Positions 45,939-55,210 of a stretch of 62,517 nt of DNA are shown piece by piece. The stretch's first letter is position 1. Every line of letters starts with the position of its first letter. The translations under genes were made by a program, and so were the position numbers. The stretch is from Thermoanaerobaculum sp. (GTDB taxonomy: Bacteria; Acidobacteriota; Thermoanaerobaculia; Multivoradales; UBA5704): contig JAJKHS010000089.1 in NCBI GenBank assembly GCA_021154885.1, forward strand, positions 1-62,517. The letters run 5' to 3'. Under the pieces are notes generated by a model that was not told the DNA's origin, ran no database searches, and worked only from the letters and a program-made list of their open reading frames with translations.

Positions 45939-46730
45939 TCAACTGGCCTGCTTGACGAAGAACGTCACCGTTCCCGTCCCGGTGTTGCCGGTGCTGCGCT
46001 GCACGGCGGTGACCACCGCCTGGTAGAAGCCGGAAGACTTGGCGGCGAGCGTCCACGAGCCGGTGAAGAGGCTGGGAGCGGTCCCCGGGAAGCAGAGCTT
46101 CACCGTCTCCGTCGCGGGCTGTCCCACCGGGCCGATGACGGCCGTCACCGTGAAGTCGCAAGGGATCCACGGCTCGCCGTCGGCGATCTGGCAGCCGCAC
46201 ATCATGGTCACGTTGACTTGGAAGGGGACGGTGTAGGGGAGGTCGGTGGACAGGATCGACAGGTGGGTCGCGGGCTCCATGACCTGCACCAGCAGCCCCG
46301 GCAGCTCCACCACGAACCCCGGCCCTTCATTCAGGGTCTGACCCGGGACGATCCACTGGCTGGTCGTGACCTGGTGGGCCGACTGCAGACCGCCCAGCGG
46401 ACCGCAGGCGGTGATCGCGAGGAGCGTGGGGCGGGAGATGGGGAGGTCCACCGTCAACCCCGAGGTGTCCGCGTCCGGCGACAGCCACTGGATCGTGGGC
46501 TCGGTGGCGGGAGGCACCGCTGGCGTAACGATGGCGCTCAGCGAGGCGTCGGCCGTATACGTGCTCGACAGGTTGCCCGAGTCCGTACCCAGGGCGAGTC
46601 CGCCCGCGAGCCGCTCGCCGGTCTGCGCGTTCCGGATGATCACCTCCGAGCCGCCGATGTCGTCCGCCAGGAACTTCCCGCCCTTCGCTTGAACCCGCAC
46701 GGTGATCGAGGTGGAAACCGTAGCCGCCAT
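45939..46730 (-). CDS. Hypothetical beta-sandwich protein
   Basis: A 263-residue protein without a signal peptide, rich in Thr, Val, Ser and Gly in alternating patterns, suggesting beta structure. A CGCQIADGEPWIPCDF stretch supplies Cys residues. No family recognised. GGGAGGGTCCC precedes ATG 46730. The gap to the Btrd-like gene downstream is 42 bases, so the two are probably one operon; lack of a signal suggests export by another route or a cytosolic role. Confidence 0.6.
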   Translation of the reverse strand: MAATVSTSITVRVQAKGGKFLADDIGGSEVIIRNAQTGERLAGGLALGTDSGNLSSTYTADASLSAIVTPAVPPATEPTIQWLSPDADTSGLTVDLPISRPTLLAITACGPLGGLQSAHQVTTSQWIVPGQTLNEGPGFVVELPGLLVQVMEPATHLSILSTDLPYTVPFQVNVTMMCGCQIADGEPWIPCDFTVTAVIGPVGQPATETVKLCFPGTAPSLFTGSWTLAAKSSGFYQAVVTAVQRSTGNTGTGTVTFFVKQAS

Positions 46731-46780
46731 GGGACCCTCCCTTCGTCTTTTCGCGGAGTGTATCAGGGAGTCATGAGAGG

Positions 46781-46872
46781 GAAGGCAGGGACAACAAGGA
46801 CAGCAGGGACTCCAGGGACGTTCACGATCCTTGTCCCTGAAGTCCCTGCTGTCCTTGTTGTCCCTGCTGCTG
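46781..46872. repeat. Dispersed hairpin repeat, ACAAGGACA family, copy 3
   Basis: GGCAGGGACAACAAGGACAG on the left, matching copy 1, and CTGTCCTTGTTGTCCCTGC on the right, around a shorter spacer that differs from copies 1 and 2. The right arm is part of the 3' coding region of the PEP-binding protein and encodes its QQGQQGQQGLQG-type tail. Confidence 0.75.
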
Positions 46873-49860
46873 TCTCTCACGCCTGTTCCGGCCCCCCTCC
46901 GGCTTCAGGATCACCCCCTCCCCCTTCCGCCCATTCATCTTGATCAGGAGGGGCGTCGCCAGCCGCAGATGGCGGACGTGTGCGGCAACGCTCTCGGCAG
47001 GCTGGGCGTCGAGCCAGTCCCAGTCCAGGCGGCCGTCGCGGTCCTCGGCGTTGACGGTGAAGTAGCCGACGTTGAAAGAGGTCAGGTTCTGGAAGAAATG
47101 GCTCCCCTGTGAGGGGGTCACCTTGAGGTCGCGCAGGCCCGCCTCGACGATGACCTTGGCGCCCGCTACCTGGTCCCAGCTCACGGGGATCCCCAGCCAC
47201 GGATCGCGCGAGCCCCAGCGGCCAACGCCGATCAGCACGTAGGGGACGCCCTCGGCCAGCAGCCGGCCGTTGAGGCGCCCGATCTCCTTCGCAGCCTCGC
47301 GGCTCTGGGCCCGCTCGAAGCGCTGGAAGTCCACCACCACCAAGTCGCGGAGGCCCTCGATCCGGCCGTTGCCCAGCACCCGCGAGCTGCGGCAGAGGAC
47401 GGCTCCGGAGTCCACCTCGCCCACCTCGATGGCCTCGGTCTCGCGGGCGAGGGCCAGGGGGCGCACCTGGAGGAAGCCGAATTCCGCCGGCTTGTCCGGC
47501 GACACGGAGAGGTTCACCGCGAACTCGATCTCGACCGGCGATCCCACCCCCTCCTCCCCGGCCGCCATCAGCGTCCGCAGGATCTCCGGCAGGGGGAAGA
47601 GGCCGTGCTTCAGGAGGGGGGCGAAGGTGACCAGGCGCGTGCCGCGGCGGGAGAGGCCGTCGTAGACGACGTCGTTCTCCTTCGAGTAGGTGGAGGCCAC
47701 CCGGCCCAGGGTGCCGTCCTCCTCCGCCGTGGCGAGGCCGAAGAGCTCTTCGCGCATGGCGAGACCGGCGTCGGTGGCTCCTTCCAGGCGCAGGGCCCAG
47801 AAGTCGCGCTGGGTGGTCTCCAGGGCTTCCGGCACCGACGAGAGCTGGGACACGTGTTGCGGGTAGAGGGGGCAGAAGCGCAGGCAGGCGCCGCCTTCGA
47901 CGATCGCCCGGCCCAGCCCGAGGGCCACGGCGGCGATGCCGTCCGCCGCCTTGGCGGGTGCCAGGGGGTAGAAGTTGTAAGAGCGGGCGACCCCCGAGAT
48001 CTCGGGGTAGAAGCGGGGGCCGTGGACGGCGCCCACGATGCACTGGAGCATCACCGCCATCTTCTCCGCCTCCAGCCGGAACGCCGTGGCCTGGAGATAG
48101 GCCTTGGCGTGCTGGGAGAAGGCGGAGGCCCAGACGCGCTTGACCGCCAGCACCGCCTGCCGCACCCGCTCGGCAACGCTCCAGTCGTTGTTGCGCACCA
48201 TCAGCGTGTCGTAGACGCCGGTGAAGGGTTGGTTCTGAGAGTCCTCCAGCAGGCTGGAGGAGCGCACGGCGAGCGGCTGGCGGACCTTCTCCAGGAAGGC
48301 CGTCAGGTCGCGCTCGGCCTCGGCCGGGAAGGGAGCGCGCTCGAAGCGGCGCCAGAGCTCGGCGTCGTCCTGGCAGTCGATGGCGAAGGAGCGCAGGTCG
48401 TTGTCGTCCAGGAACCGGTCGGAGACGTCGGTGCCCAGGACCGCGGTGGTCGGGATGCAGATGCGCACGCCCGGAAATTGGTTGCGCAGACCATGGAGCG
48501 AGATCAGCCGGCGCACGAAGGCGAGCCCCCGGGCCTTGCCGCCCAGCGAGCCGCCGCCGATACGATAGAAGTCGCTCCCCAGGTCGAAGGTGGCGCGGTC
48601 GAAGTCCGCCACCACCGTCTGGCTGCGCTCGAAGCGGTAGTCGGCGAGGGCCTGGATGAGGTCCGCCCGCAGCGCCTCGGGGTCGCCGCCGTAGTCCTCC
48701 AGCTTGCGGGGGCGCAGGGCATGGGCGAGGGCGAACTCGGTACGCGCCTTGAGCCAGCGGGAGAAGTGGTTGCCCTTGCCGTGGTAGAGGAGGGAGCCGG
48801 CGGGGAGCGTCTTCAGCTTCTCCTCCAGGCTCCGCAGGTCGTCGGCGCGATCCACCTCCGTCTCCTCGCCCTCGCGGCGGCCCCCCCGGCGAAAAATGAA
48901 GGGGCCGAAGCTGAAGTCCTGGATCATCACCTTGTGCAGGTCCTCCAGCAGGTGGGGTGAGCCCTTGAGGAGGAAGCGGGCGCGGGCCTGCTTGGCCAGC
49001 TTCTCGTTCTCGGGCTTCGAGGAGTGGAGGACGATGGGGATGTCCTGGTAGTGGGTGCGCACGAGCTCGGTGAAGCGCAGCCCCGCCTCCGTGGACACCT
49101 CCTGGCCGGGCGCCAGAGGGAACTCGACGTCGGAGATGACCCCCAGCACCTCGCCGGCATAGGCGTCGAAGGCGCGCCGGGCCTCCTCGAAAGTGGTGCA
49201 GAGGAGGACCTTGGGCCGCGCTCGCATGCGCAGGATCTTCTGTGACAGGTTGAGCCCCTCGGCGATCACCCGTTGCGAGTGCTCCAGCAGCTCCGAGTAC
49301 ATGAGGGGGAGGAACGAGGAGTAGTGGCGCACGTTGTCCTCCACCAGGAGGATCACCTGCACGCCCACCAGCCGCGAGTCGTGCTCGACGTTGCGCCAGT
49401 CCTCCACCGACTTGACGATCGCCTGCAGGATGCGGGCGTCCCCCTGCCAGAGGAACGCCCGGTCGACGGGGGAGCCCCCCTGGCTGCCGAAGCCGTTGAG
49501 CTCGGAGGGGTCCCAGGCGAGGAGGACGACCGGGATGTCGCGCACCGCCTTGACCTCGGCGGCGAGCCGGCCCGGGTCCATGTCCGCCACGCGGGGAGTG
49601 GTGATGATGAGGTTGATGCGCTCCTCGCGGACCACGAGGTCCAGGGCCTCGGCGCCGGTGGAGACGCCGGTGAGCCCCGGAGCGTAGTGGACGTCGAGGT
49701 TGCGGAACTCCCCCAGCATCCGCTCGGAGAGCTCGCCCGCCTCCTCCAGCAGGAAGCGGTCGTAGGGCGTCGCCACCAGCAGGACGTGCATGATGCGGTG
49801 ACGCATCAGGTCCTGATAGGGGACGCGGATCTGAGCCGCGCGGTCGGCGGGGACAGGCAT
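46822..49860 (-). CDS. Receiver-like and PEP/pyruvate-binding (PPDK N-terminal) fusion protein
   Basis: A 1012-residue cytosolic protein. The first 130 residues are a Rossmann-like domain (MHVLLVATPYDRFLLEEAGE), and residues about 150-300 are receiver-like (VQVILLVEDNVRHYSSFLPL, VISDVEF). After a linker, residues about 440-960 contain the ATP-grasp PEP/pyruvate-binding domain with GGGSLGGKARGLAFVRRLI and VRSSSLLEDSQNQPFTGVYD. The phosphohistidine and PEP-binding C-terminal domains of PEP synthase are absent. The last 20 residues are Gln/Gly-rich and encoded by a dispersed repeat. Starts five bases after the GDH stop, so translation is likely coupled. A phosphotransfer role is inference. Confidence 0.78.
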   Translation of the reverse strand: MPVPADRAAQIRVPYQDLMRHRIMHVLLVATPYDRFLLEEAGELSERMLGEFRNLDVHYAPGLTGVSTGAEALDLVVREERINLIITTPRVADMDPGRLAAEVKAVRDIPVVLLAWDPSELNGFGSQGGSPVDRAFLWQGDARILQAIVKSVEDWRNVEHDSRLVGVQVILLVEDNVRHYSSFLPLMYSELLEHSQRVIAEGLNLSQKILRMRARPKVLLCTTFEEARRAFDAYAGEVLGVISDVEFPLAPGQEVSTEAGLRFTELVRTHYQDIPIVLHSSKPENEKLAKQARARFLLKGSPHLLEDLHKVMIQDFSFGPFIFRRGGRREGEETEVDRADDLRSLEEKLKTLPAGSLLYHGKGNHFSRWLKARTEFALAHALRPRKLEDYGGDPEALRADLIQALADYRFERSQTVVADFDRATFDLGSDFYRIGGGSLGGKARGLAFVRRLISLHGLRNQFPGVRICIPTTAVLGTDVSDRFLDDNDLRSFAIDCQDDAELWRRFERAPFPAEAERDLTAFLEKVRQPLAVRSSSLLEDSQNQPFTGVYDTLMVRNNDWSVAERVRQAVLAVKRVWASAFSQHAKAYLQATAFRLEAEKMAVMLQCIVGAVHGPRFYPEISGVARSYNFYPLAPAKAADGIAAVALGLGRAIVEGGACLRFCPLYPQHVSQLSSVPEALETTQRDFWALRLEGATDAGLAMREELFGLATAEEDGTLGRVASTYSKENDVVYDGLSRRGTRLVTFAPLLKHGLFPLPEILRTLMAAGEEGVGSPVEIEFAVNLSVSPDKPAEFGFLQVRPLALARETEAIEVGEVDSGAVLCRSSRVLGNGRIEGLRDLVVVDFQRFERAQSREAAKEIGRLNGRLLAEGVPYVLIGVGRWGSRDPWLGIPVSWDQVAGAKVIVEAGLRDLKVTPSQGSHFFQNLTSFNVGYFTVNAEDRDGRLDWDWLDAQPAESVAAHVRHLRLATPLLIKMNGRKGEGVILKPEGGRNRRERQQQGQQGQQGLQGQGS

Positions 49861-49865
49861 CAGAC

Positions 49866-51362
<1,497 letters not shown>

Positions 51363-51461
51363 CTAGGATTCAGGCGGGCTCCGAGTCGGGCTCGGAGAGT
51401 GAAGTTCCTTGCAGAGAGAAATTTTGGTATAATTCCGTGACGGGGGGCGAGGAGCACTGTC

Positions 51462-52055
51462 ATGACGATTTCTGAGGTGGAGATCCGGAGGACACCGGCT
51501 GAGGAAGTCGGAGTCCATCGCTTCACGCGGGAGGAGTATGAGCAGATGGACTTCGGTCCGGACCGCCGCGTCGAGCTGCTGGATGGGGTGATCTACGACA
51601 TGAGCCCGCACCGAGGCCCCCATGCCAAGGGGATCGCCAAAGCCAACCAGGCTCTGATCGCCGCGTTCGGTCCCGAGCACCACGTCAGGCCGCAGTTACC
51701 CCTGGCCCTCGGGTCCCATTCGCTGCCGGAGCCCGACCTCGCGGTGATCGCGGGCAAGCCGGACGACTACGAGGATCATCCCTCCGCGGCCGTCCTGATC
51801 GTCGAGGTCACCGATACGTCCCAGCACCACGACCGGAAACGGAAGGCAAGGATCTACGCGCGGGCGGGCATCGCGGACTACTGGATCCTGAACCTGCGCC
51901 TCGACGTGGTCGAGGTCCTACGCGATCCCAACGGCGGGCTCTACCGCACCCGGCTCGTCTTCTACCGCGGCGAGACGATCCCGCCGCTGGCTCGGCCCGA
52001 GGTTTCCATCGCGGTGGACGACCTGCTTCCGCGCAAGGAAGCGGCGGTTGCGTGA
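51462..52055 (+). CDS. Uma2-family (DUF820) putative nuclease, second copy
   Basis: A 197-residue Uma2 protein. REEYEQMDFGPDRRVELLDG, PDLAVIAGKPDDYEDH, AVLIVEVTDTSQHHDRKRKA and ARAGIADYWILNL give the family order, with the PD, EV and K of the nuclease-type core. It is distinct in sequence from the copy at 10574. GGAGCACTG precedes the ATG. Role unknown. Confidence 0.86.
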   Translation: MTISEVEIRRTPAEEVGVHRFTREEYEQMDFGPDRRVELLDGVIYDMSPHRGPHAKGIAKANQALIAAFGPEHHVRPQLPLALGSHSLPEPDLAVIAGKPDDYEDHPSAAVLIVEVTDTSQHHDRKRKARIYARAGIADYWILNLRLDVVEVLRDPNGGLYRTRLVFYRGETIPPLARPEVSIAVDDLLPRKEAAVA

Positions 52056-52205
52056 CGGCCCGTGGCGGCTGAGCGCGCCTGCCCGGCGCCAGCCAGCCAA
52101 CAAGCTCTCCGCCATGCTCGACAAGATCGCCGCCGAGTTCCACGACGCGCCTGCGTTGTCCGATGACGCGGTTTCGCGCGCCGGGATCTACGCAGACCAC
52201 CCCTG
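52056..52205 (+). pseudogene. Remnant of a short antitoxin-like ORF
   Basis: Following the Uma2 stop there is a 30-codon open stretch beginning ATG at about 52114, ending in SDDAVSRAGIYADHP. The ending SR-x-GIY-x-DHP is seen in many short helical proteins of toxin-antitoxin type. The N-terminal half and a ribosome site are missing, so this is probably a fragment. Confidence 0.3.
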
Positions 52206-52224
52206 AAGACCGTGGACAGCCCCT

Positions 52225-52262
52225 CCCTCTTCTCCTGGCGGCTGGGCTTGGAGAAGGGGAGG
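52225..52262. terminator. Imperfect hairpin between convergent genes
   Basis: CCTCCCTCTTCTCC and GGAGAAGGGGAGG pair around a GC-rich loop. It resembles the CCCTCTTCTCCCG repeats at 12828 and 14392 and may end transcription from either side. Confidence 0.5.
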
Positions 52263-52270
52263 GCTCCGGG

Positions 52271-53467
52271 TCAGTGCGCGATCAGGAAAAAGACGTCCCA
52301 GGTCAGGATCGGGTGCAGGGCTCCGTTCGGGCCCTTCTTCCAGGCCCTGCCGACGAACCGGAACTGGTTGCCGTAACGGTCCGTGCGCGGGCTCCGTCTG
52401 TACTCCAGCCCGATCCGCCCGATGCCCGCCTGGGCGAGCGTCAGCAACTCCTCCGGTTGAGAGATTCCGTCATGATTTCGATCGACCCACAGTCGTAAGG
52501 AGCTGAATGCCGCATCGGCGGAGTCGATGTGACCATCGCCGTTGCCGCCGAAAATCGGGGAATCGAGCTCGGCCAGAGCCTGATATCCGTTCGTAGCGCG
52601 GGTGCCGTTGGCGAGTCGTGTCGCGTTGCCGAAGAGCTCGCTGCCGTCGTCGATTTTGCTGTTGCCATTGCGGTCGAGCGCCAGCAGTCCCTCGCTCCGG
52701 TCTGTCCATGAAATGAGATCCAGCTTGCCGTCGGCGGTGATGTCGAACCACACGGGATCATCGAGGCCCGTCAAATGGACGCCGTCATTTTCCAAGTCTA
52801 TGAGGATAGGGGAAGGGTGATCCCGACAGACGTTGTCGACGCAGTAGGTATTGCAGTAGGCATCGCAATAGGGATCGGGCTGCGGTTGGGACTCATTCGT
52901 GGTCATCCATTTGTCGTCGGCTACTTGGCAGTCGTCTGGCTGGACGGAGCGTGTAAAACCTATACCGCGGCCGCCCATGATATGGCCAAGGCACTGACCA
53001 AAGGGGTCCGGAGCGTTATCCAATCCCAAGATATGCCCGAACTCATGAGCGAGCGTATCTGTCAGCGGTTCGCATGAAGTCCCATCTTTTTGGTTCGTCC
53101 AGACCTCGATCTGCGCACTTTCAAGGTGTCCATTTACGATGTCGGGATTCGTTCGCCCGCAACCTCCCCCATCCGCTGTCGAGTTTCCTGTCAGTTTTAC
53201 AACACGCACCGGCACGTCGCCGGAGTCGATCTGAAAAGAAGGCATAAAGCCAGTGCGATCTGGGCAATTCCAATAGCCGGCTGCCGTCTGGATCTCGGAG
53301 ACGGTAAAACCAGCTGTGGTGATGTCGAAGACATTGCCCAGCGAAACACCGAAACTGGTATCTGGCACGGAGCACTTTACAGCCGCCGCCGGACTCTGTG
53401 CGGAGAATGCCAAGGCTATCATTGCTCCAAAGAAGGCAGCCGCGGAATTCCGACGCTTGGATGTCAT
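52271..53467 (-). CDS. Secreted matrixin-like zinc metalloprotease with calcium-binding repeats
   Basis: A 398-residue exported protein; signal peptide AAFFGAMIALAFSAQSPAAA. The zinc site LAHEFGHILGLDNA has the HExxHxxGxxD form of matrixin-type proteases. A Cys-rich stretch (DPYCDAYCNTYCVDNVC) follows. The C-terminal part has EF-hand/RTX-like acidic loops (DLENDGVHLTGLDD, DITADGKLDLIS, DRNGNSKIDDGSELF, GNGDGHIDSADAAF, DRNHDGISQPEE). The ATG at 53467 overlaps the stop of the previous gene by four bases. Last gene of a three-gene operon; target protein unknown. Confidence 0.78.
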   Translation of the reverse strand: MTSKRRNSAAAFFGAMIALAFSAQSPAAAVKCSVPDTSFGVSLGNVFDITTAGFTVSEIQTAAGYWNCPDRTGFMPSFQIDSGDVPVRVVKLTGNSTADGGGCGRTNPDIVNGHLESAQIEVWTNQKDGTSCEPLTDTLAHEFGHILGLDNAPDPFGQCLGHIMGGRGIGFTRSVQPDDCQVADDKWMTTNESQPQPDPYCDAYCNTYCVDNVCRDHPSPILIDLENDGVHLTGLDDPVWFDITADGKLDLISWTDRSEGLLALDRNGNSKIDDGSELFGNATRLANGTRATNGYQALAELDSPIFGGNGDGHIDSADAAFSSLRLWVDRNHDGISQPEELLTLAQAGIGRIGLEYRRSPRTDRYGNQFRFVGRAWKKGPNGALHPILTWDVFFLIAH

Positions 53468-54252
53468 CGCGCACCTCCCCGAAGCCGATCGACGACATCG
53501 GCCAGGCTGCGAGCGGCCTGCAGGTCCGGCGTGCTCTTGAGCCGGGTCGGCAGGATAAGGGTGCCACTCTGGTTCTGGAAGAAGAGCTGATCCATCCGGG
53601 GTGCGTACAAAACGTTATCCCTATCCTCGGGTCCGATGGCGTCGAATAGGAGAACCTCGTCTCCAGGGCTTGGTTCGAAGCCTTTGGTCGTATTGCAGAA
53701 GTAATAGAAACCGATTTTGAAGTGAGCGACGGGGTAGACTATATAGGTCAGGGACCTTGGCTTGGAGCCTTTAATCACCTCCGAGACCTCTATGCCGAGC
53801 AAGGAAGCTGGGACACCCCCATCGAAGCCCGGATCGATCGTGCGAATCGTGCCTCGGAAGATTGCCTTAGAGCTGGCTGCCAAAGCTGACAAAGATTCGG
53901 AAGAACCAGTCCCTCCTCGATCGTCCATCGTATGCTGCGTCCGCTTGCATTCGGAAAGAGGAATGGTGGTGATGGAGGGAGTCTTGTCGCCTAGCTTGGA
54001 CTGCTCTGTGGATAGACGGTCCCCAAGCTCCCGCTGCTGCTTCTCAACATATCCACGCAGCGTGGAGCTATCGACTAGATCGAGGTCGATGACCTTGCCT
54101 TTGCTCGCAATCGCTGCCGCCGAGATCCAGAGTGGTGGACCTTGATGTCGCTCGACTTTGGACTCCAGAATGGAGGGCGTTTGGGGCTCCAGAGCCCTTC
54201 CGGGAAACGAAGTAATGGCGCAGAGGAGGACGAGACTGCTGGTGAACTTCAT
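53464..54252 (-). CDS. Secreted protein of unknown function, paralog 1
   Basis: A 262-residue exported protein; signal peptide TSSLVLLCAITSFPGRA. The core AIFRGTIRTIDPGFDGGVPA SLLGIEVSEVIKGS is shared almost word for word with the neighbouring gene (AIVRGTIRTVDLGFGF GMPASLLGVEASEVIKG), so they are tandem duplicates. The C-terminus has SLADVVDRLR. No domain family is certain. AAAGGAGCTCTC precedes ATG 54252; its stop overlaps the metalloprotease start (ATGA), so the two are coupled. Confidence 0.7.
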   Translation of the reverse strand: MKFTSSLVLLCAITSFPGRALEPQTPSILESKVERHQGPPLWISAAAIASKGKVIDLDLVDSSTLRGYVEKQQRELGDRLSTEQSKLGDKTPSITTIPLSECKRTQHTMDDRGGTGSSESLSALAASSKAIFRGTIRTIDPGFDGGVPASLLGIEVSEVIKGSKPRSLTYIVYPVAHFKIGFYYFCNTTKGFEPSPGDEVLLFDAIGPEDRDNVLYAPRMDQLFFQNQSGTLILPTRLKSTPDLQAARSLADVVDRLRGGAR

Positions 54253-54295
54253 GAGAGCTCCTTTCTTAGATGGTTTCCCGTCGTTTCCGCGATTT

Positions 54296-55078
54296 TCACT
54301 GATGGTCGCTTGAAGCCGCCGGTACGGCGAGTCGGCCGACGACATCGTCCAGGGTGTGGACTTTTTCCAGGCCTGGAGTGTTCTTGAGTTTGGACGGCAG
54401 GAAGAGGACACCATCCTTGCTCTGGAAGAAGACTTGCTCTAAGAGAGGAGCGTAAAGGACCTCATCCCGGTCCGCCGGGCCTCTGTAGTCGAACAGGAGG
54501 ATCTCGTCTCCCGAGAGAGGTTCGAATCCCTTTTCCCCATTGCAGAAGGAGATGGGGCCAATCCTGAAACGAGCGACGGGATAGTAGACATAGAAAAGTG
54601 ATGCCGGAGCGGGTCCTTTGATCACCTCCGACGCTTCCACGCCCAATAAGGAGGCCGGCATTCCGAAGCCAAATCCCAGGTCGACGGTGCGAATCGTGCC
54701 GCGGACGATCGCCAACGAGTAGGTTGTCAGATCTGCGAGAGTTGCGTAAGGGTTCTCGCCTTCATGGCATGAGGAAAGGACCTGCGATGCGCACTCGGAA
54801 ACGGAGATGCGCGACACGGCGGGCTTCTCTCCTTTCTGGAACCGATAGCCGCTGGCATGGAGAGCCCGAAGCTGTCGCTCGACGGGCCTGAGGAGCCCGA
54901 GACTATCGAACAAATCCAGATTCACGATCTTCTCTTCATCAGCTACCGATGCCGCAGAGATCCAAAGCGGCGGACCGTCGAAGGGAAAATGCAGGATCGA
55001 AGGAGCCCAAGTTTCCAGAGCCCGACCTGGAACTGGAACCACGGCACAGAGGACTATGAACCAGCCGGTGAGCTTCAT
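54296..55078 (-). CDS. Secreted protein of unknown function, paralog 2
   Basis: A 260-residue exported protein with signal peptide GWFIVLCAVVPVPGRA. It shares with paralog 1 the N-terminal PPLWISAA, the central GTIRTVDLGFGFGMPASLLG block, FCNGEKGFEPLSGDEILLFD and a C-terminal LDDVVGRL. Cys positions differ in part. First gene of the operon; GGGAGGCCC precedes ATG 55078 and it ends 43 bases before paralog 1. Confidence 0.7.
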   Translation of the reverse strand: MKLTGWFIVLCAVVPVPGRALETWAPSILHFPFDGPPLWISAASVADEEKIVNLDLFDSLGLLRPVERQLRALHASGYRFQKGEKPAVSRISVSECASQVLSSCHEGENPYATLADLTTYSLAIVRGTIRTVDLGFGFGMPASLLGVEASEVIKGPAPASLFYVYYPVARFRIGPISFCNGEKGFEPLSGDEILLFDYRGPADRDEVLYAPLLEQVFFQSKDGVLFLPSKLKNTPGLEKVHTLDDVVGRLAVPAASSDHQ

Positions 55079-55210
55079 GGGCCTCCCTTCTCGCAGCGGC
55101 TCTCGCCTCCGCGGTTTCGCGTTCGCGATGATACACCACGCTTCCCAGGAGCCGCGGGCTTTGCGGTACACTTACCCGTCTTCAAACCGGCCGGCCAAGC
55201 AGGAGGATGG

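Noticed and set aside
54520-54545. GGTTCGAATCCC as a tRNA T-loop
   Set aside because: It lies inside the coding sequence of a secreted paralog (FEPLSG) and no acceptor or anticodon stem surrounds it.
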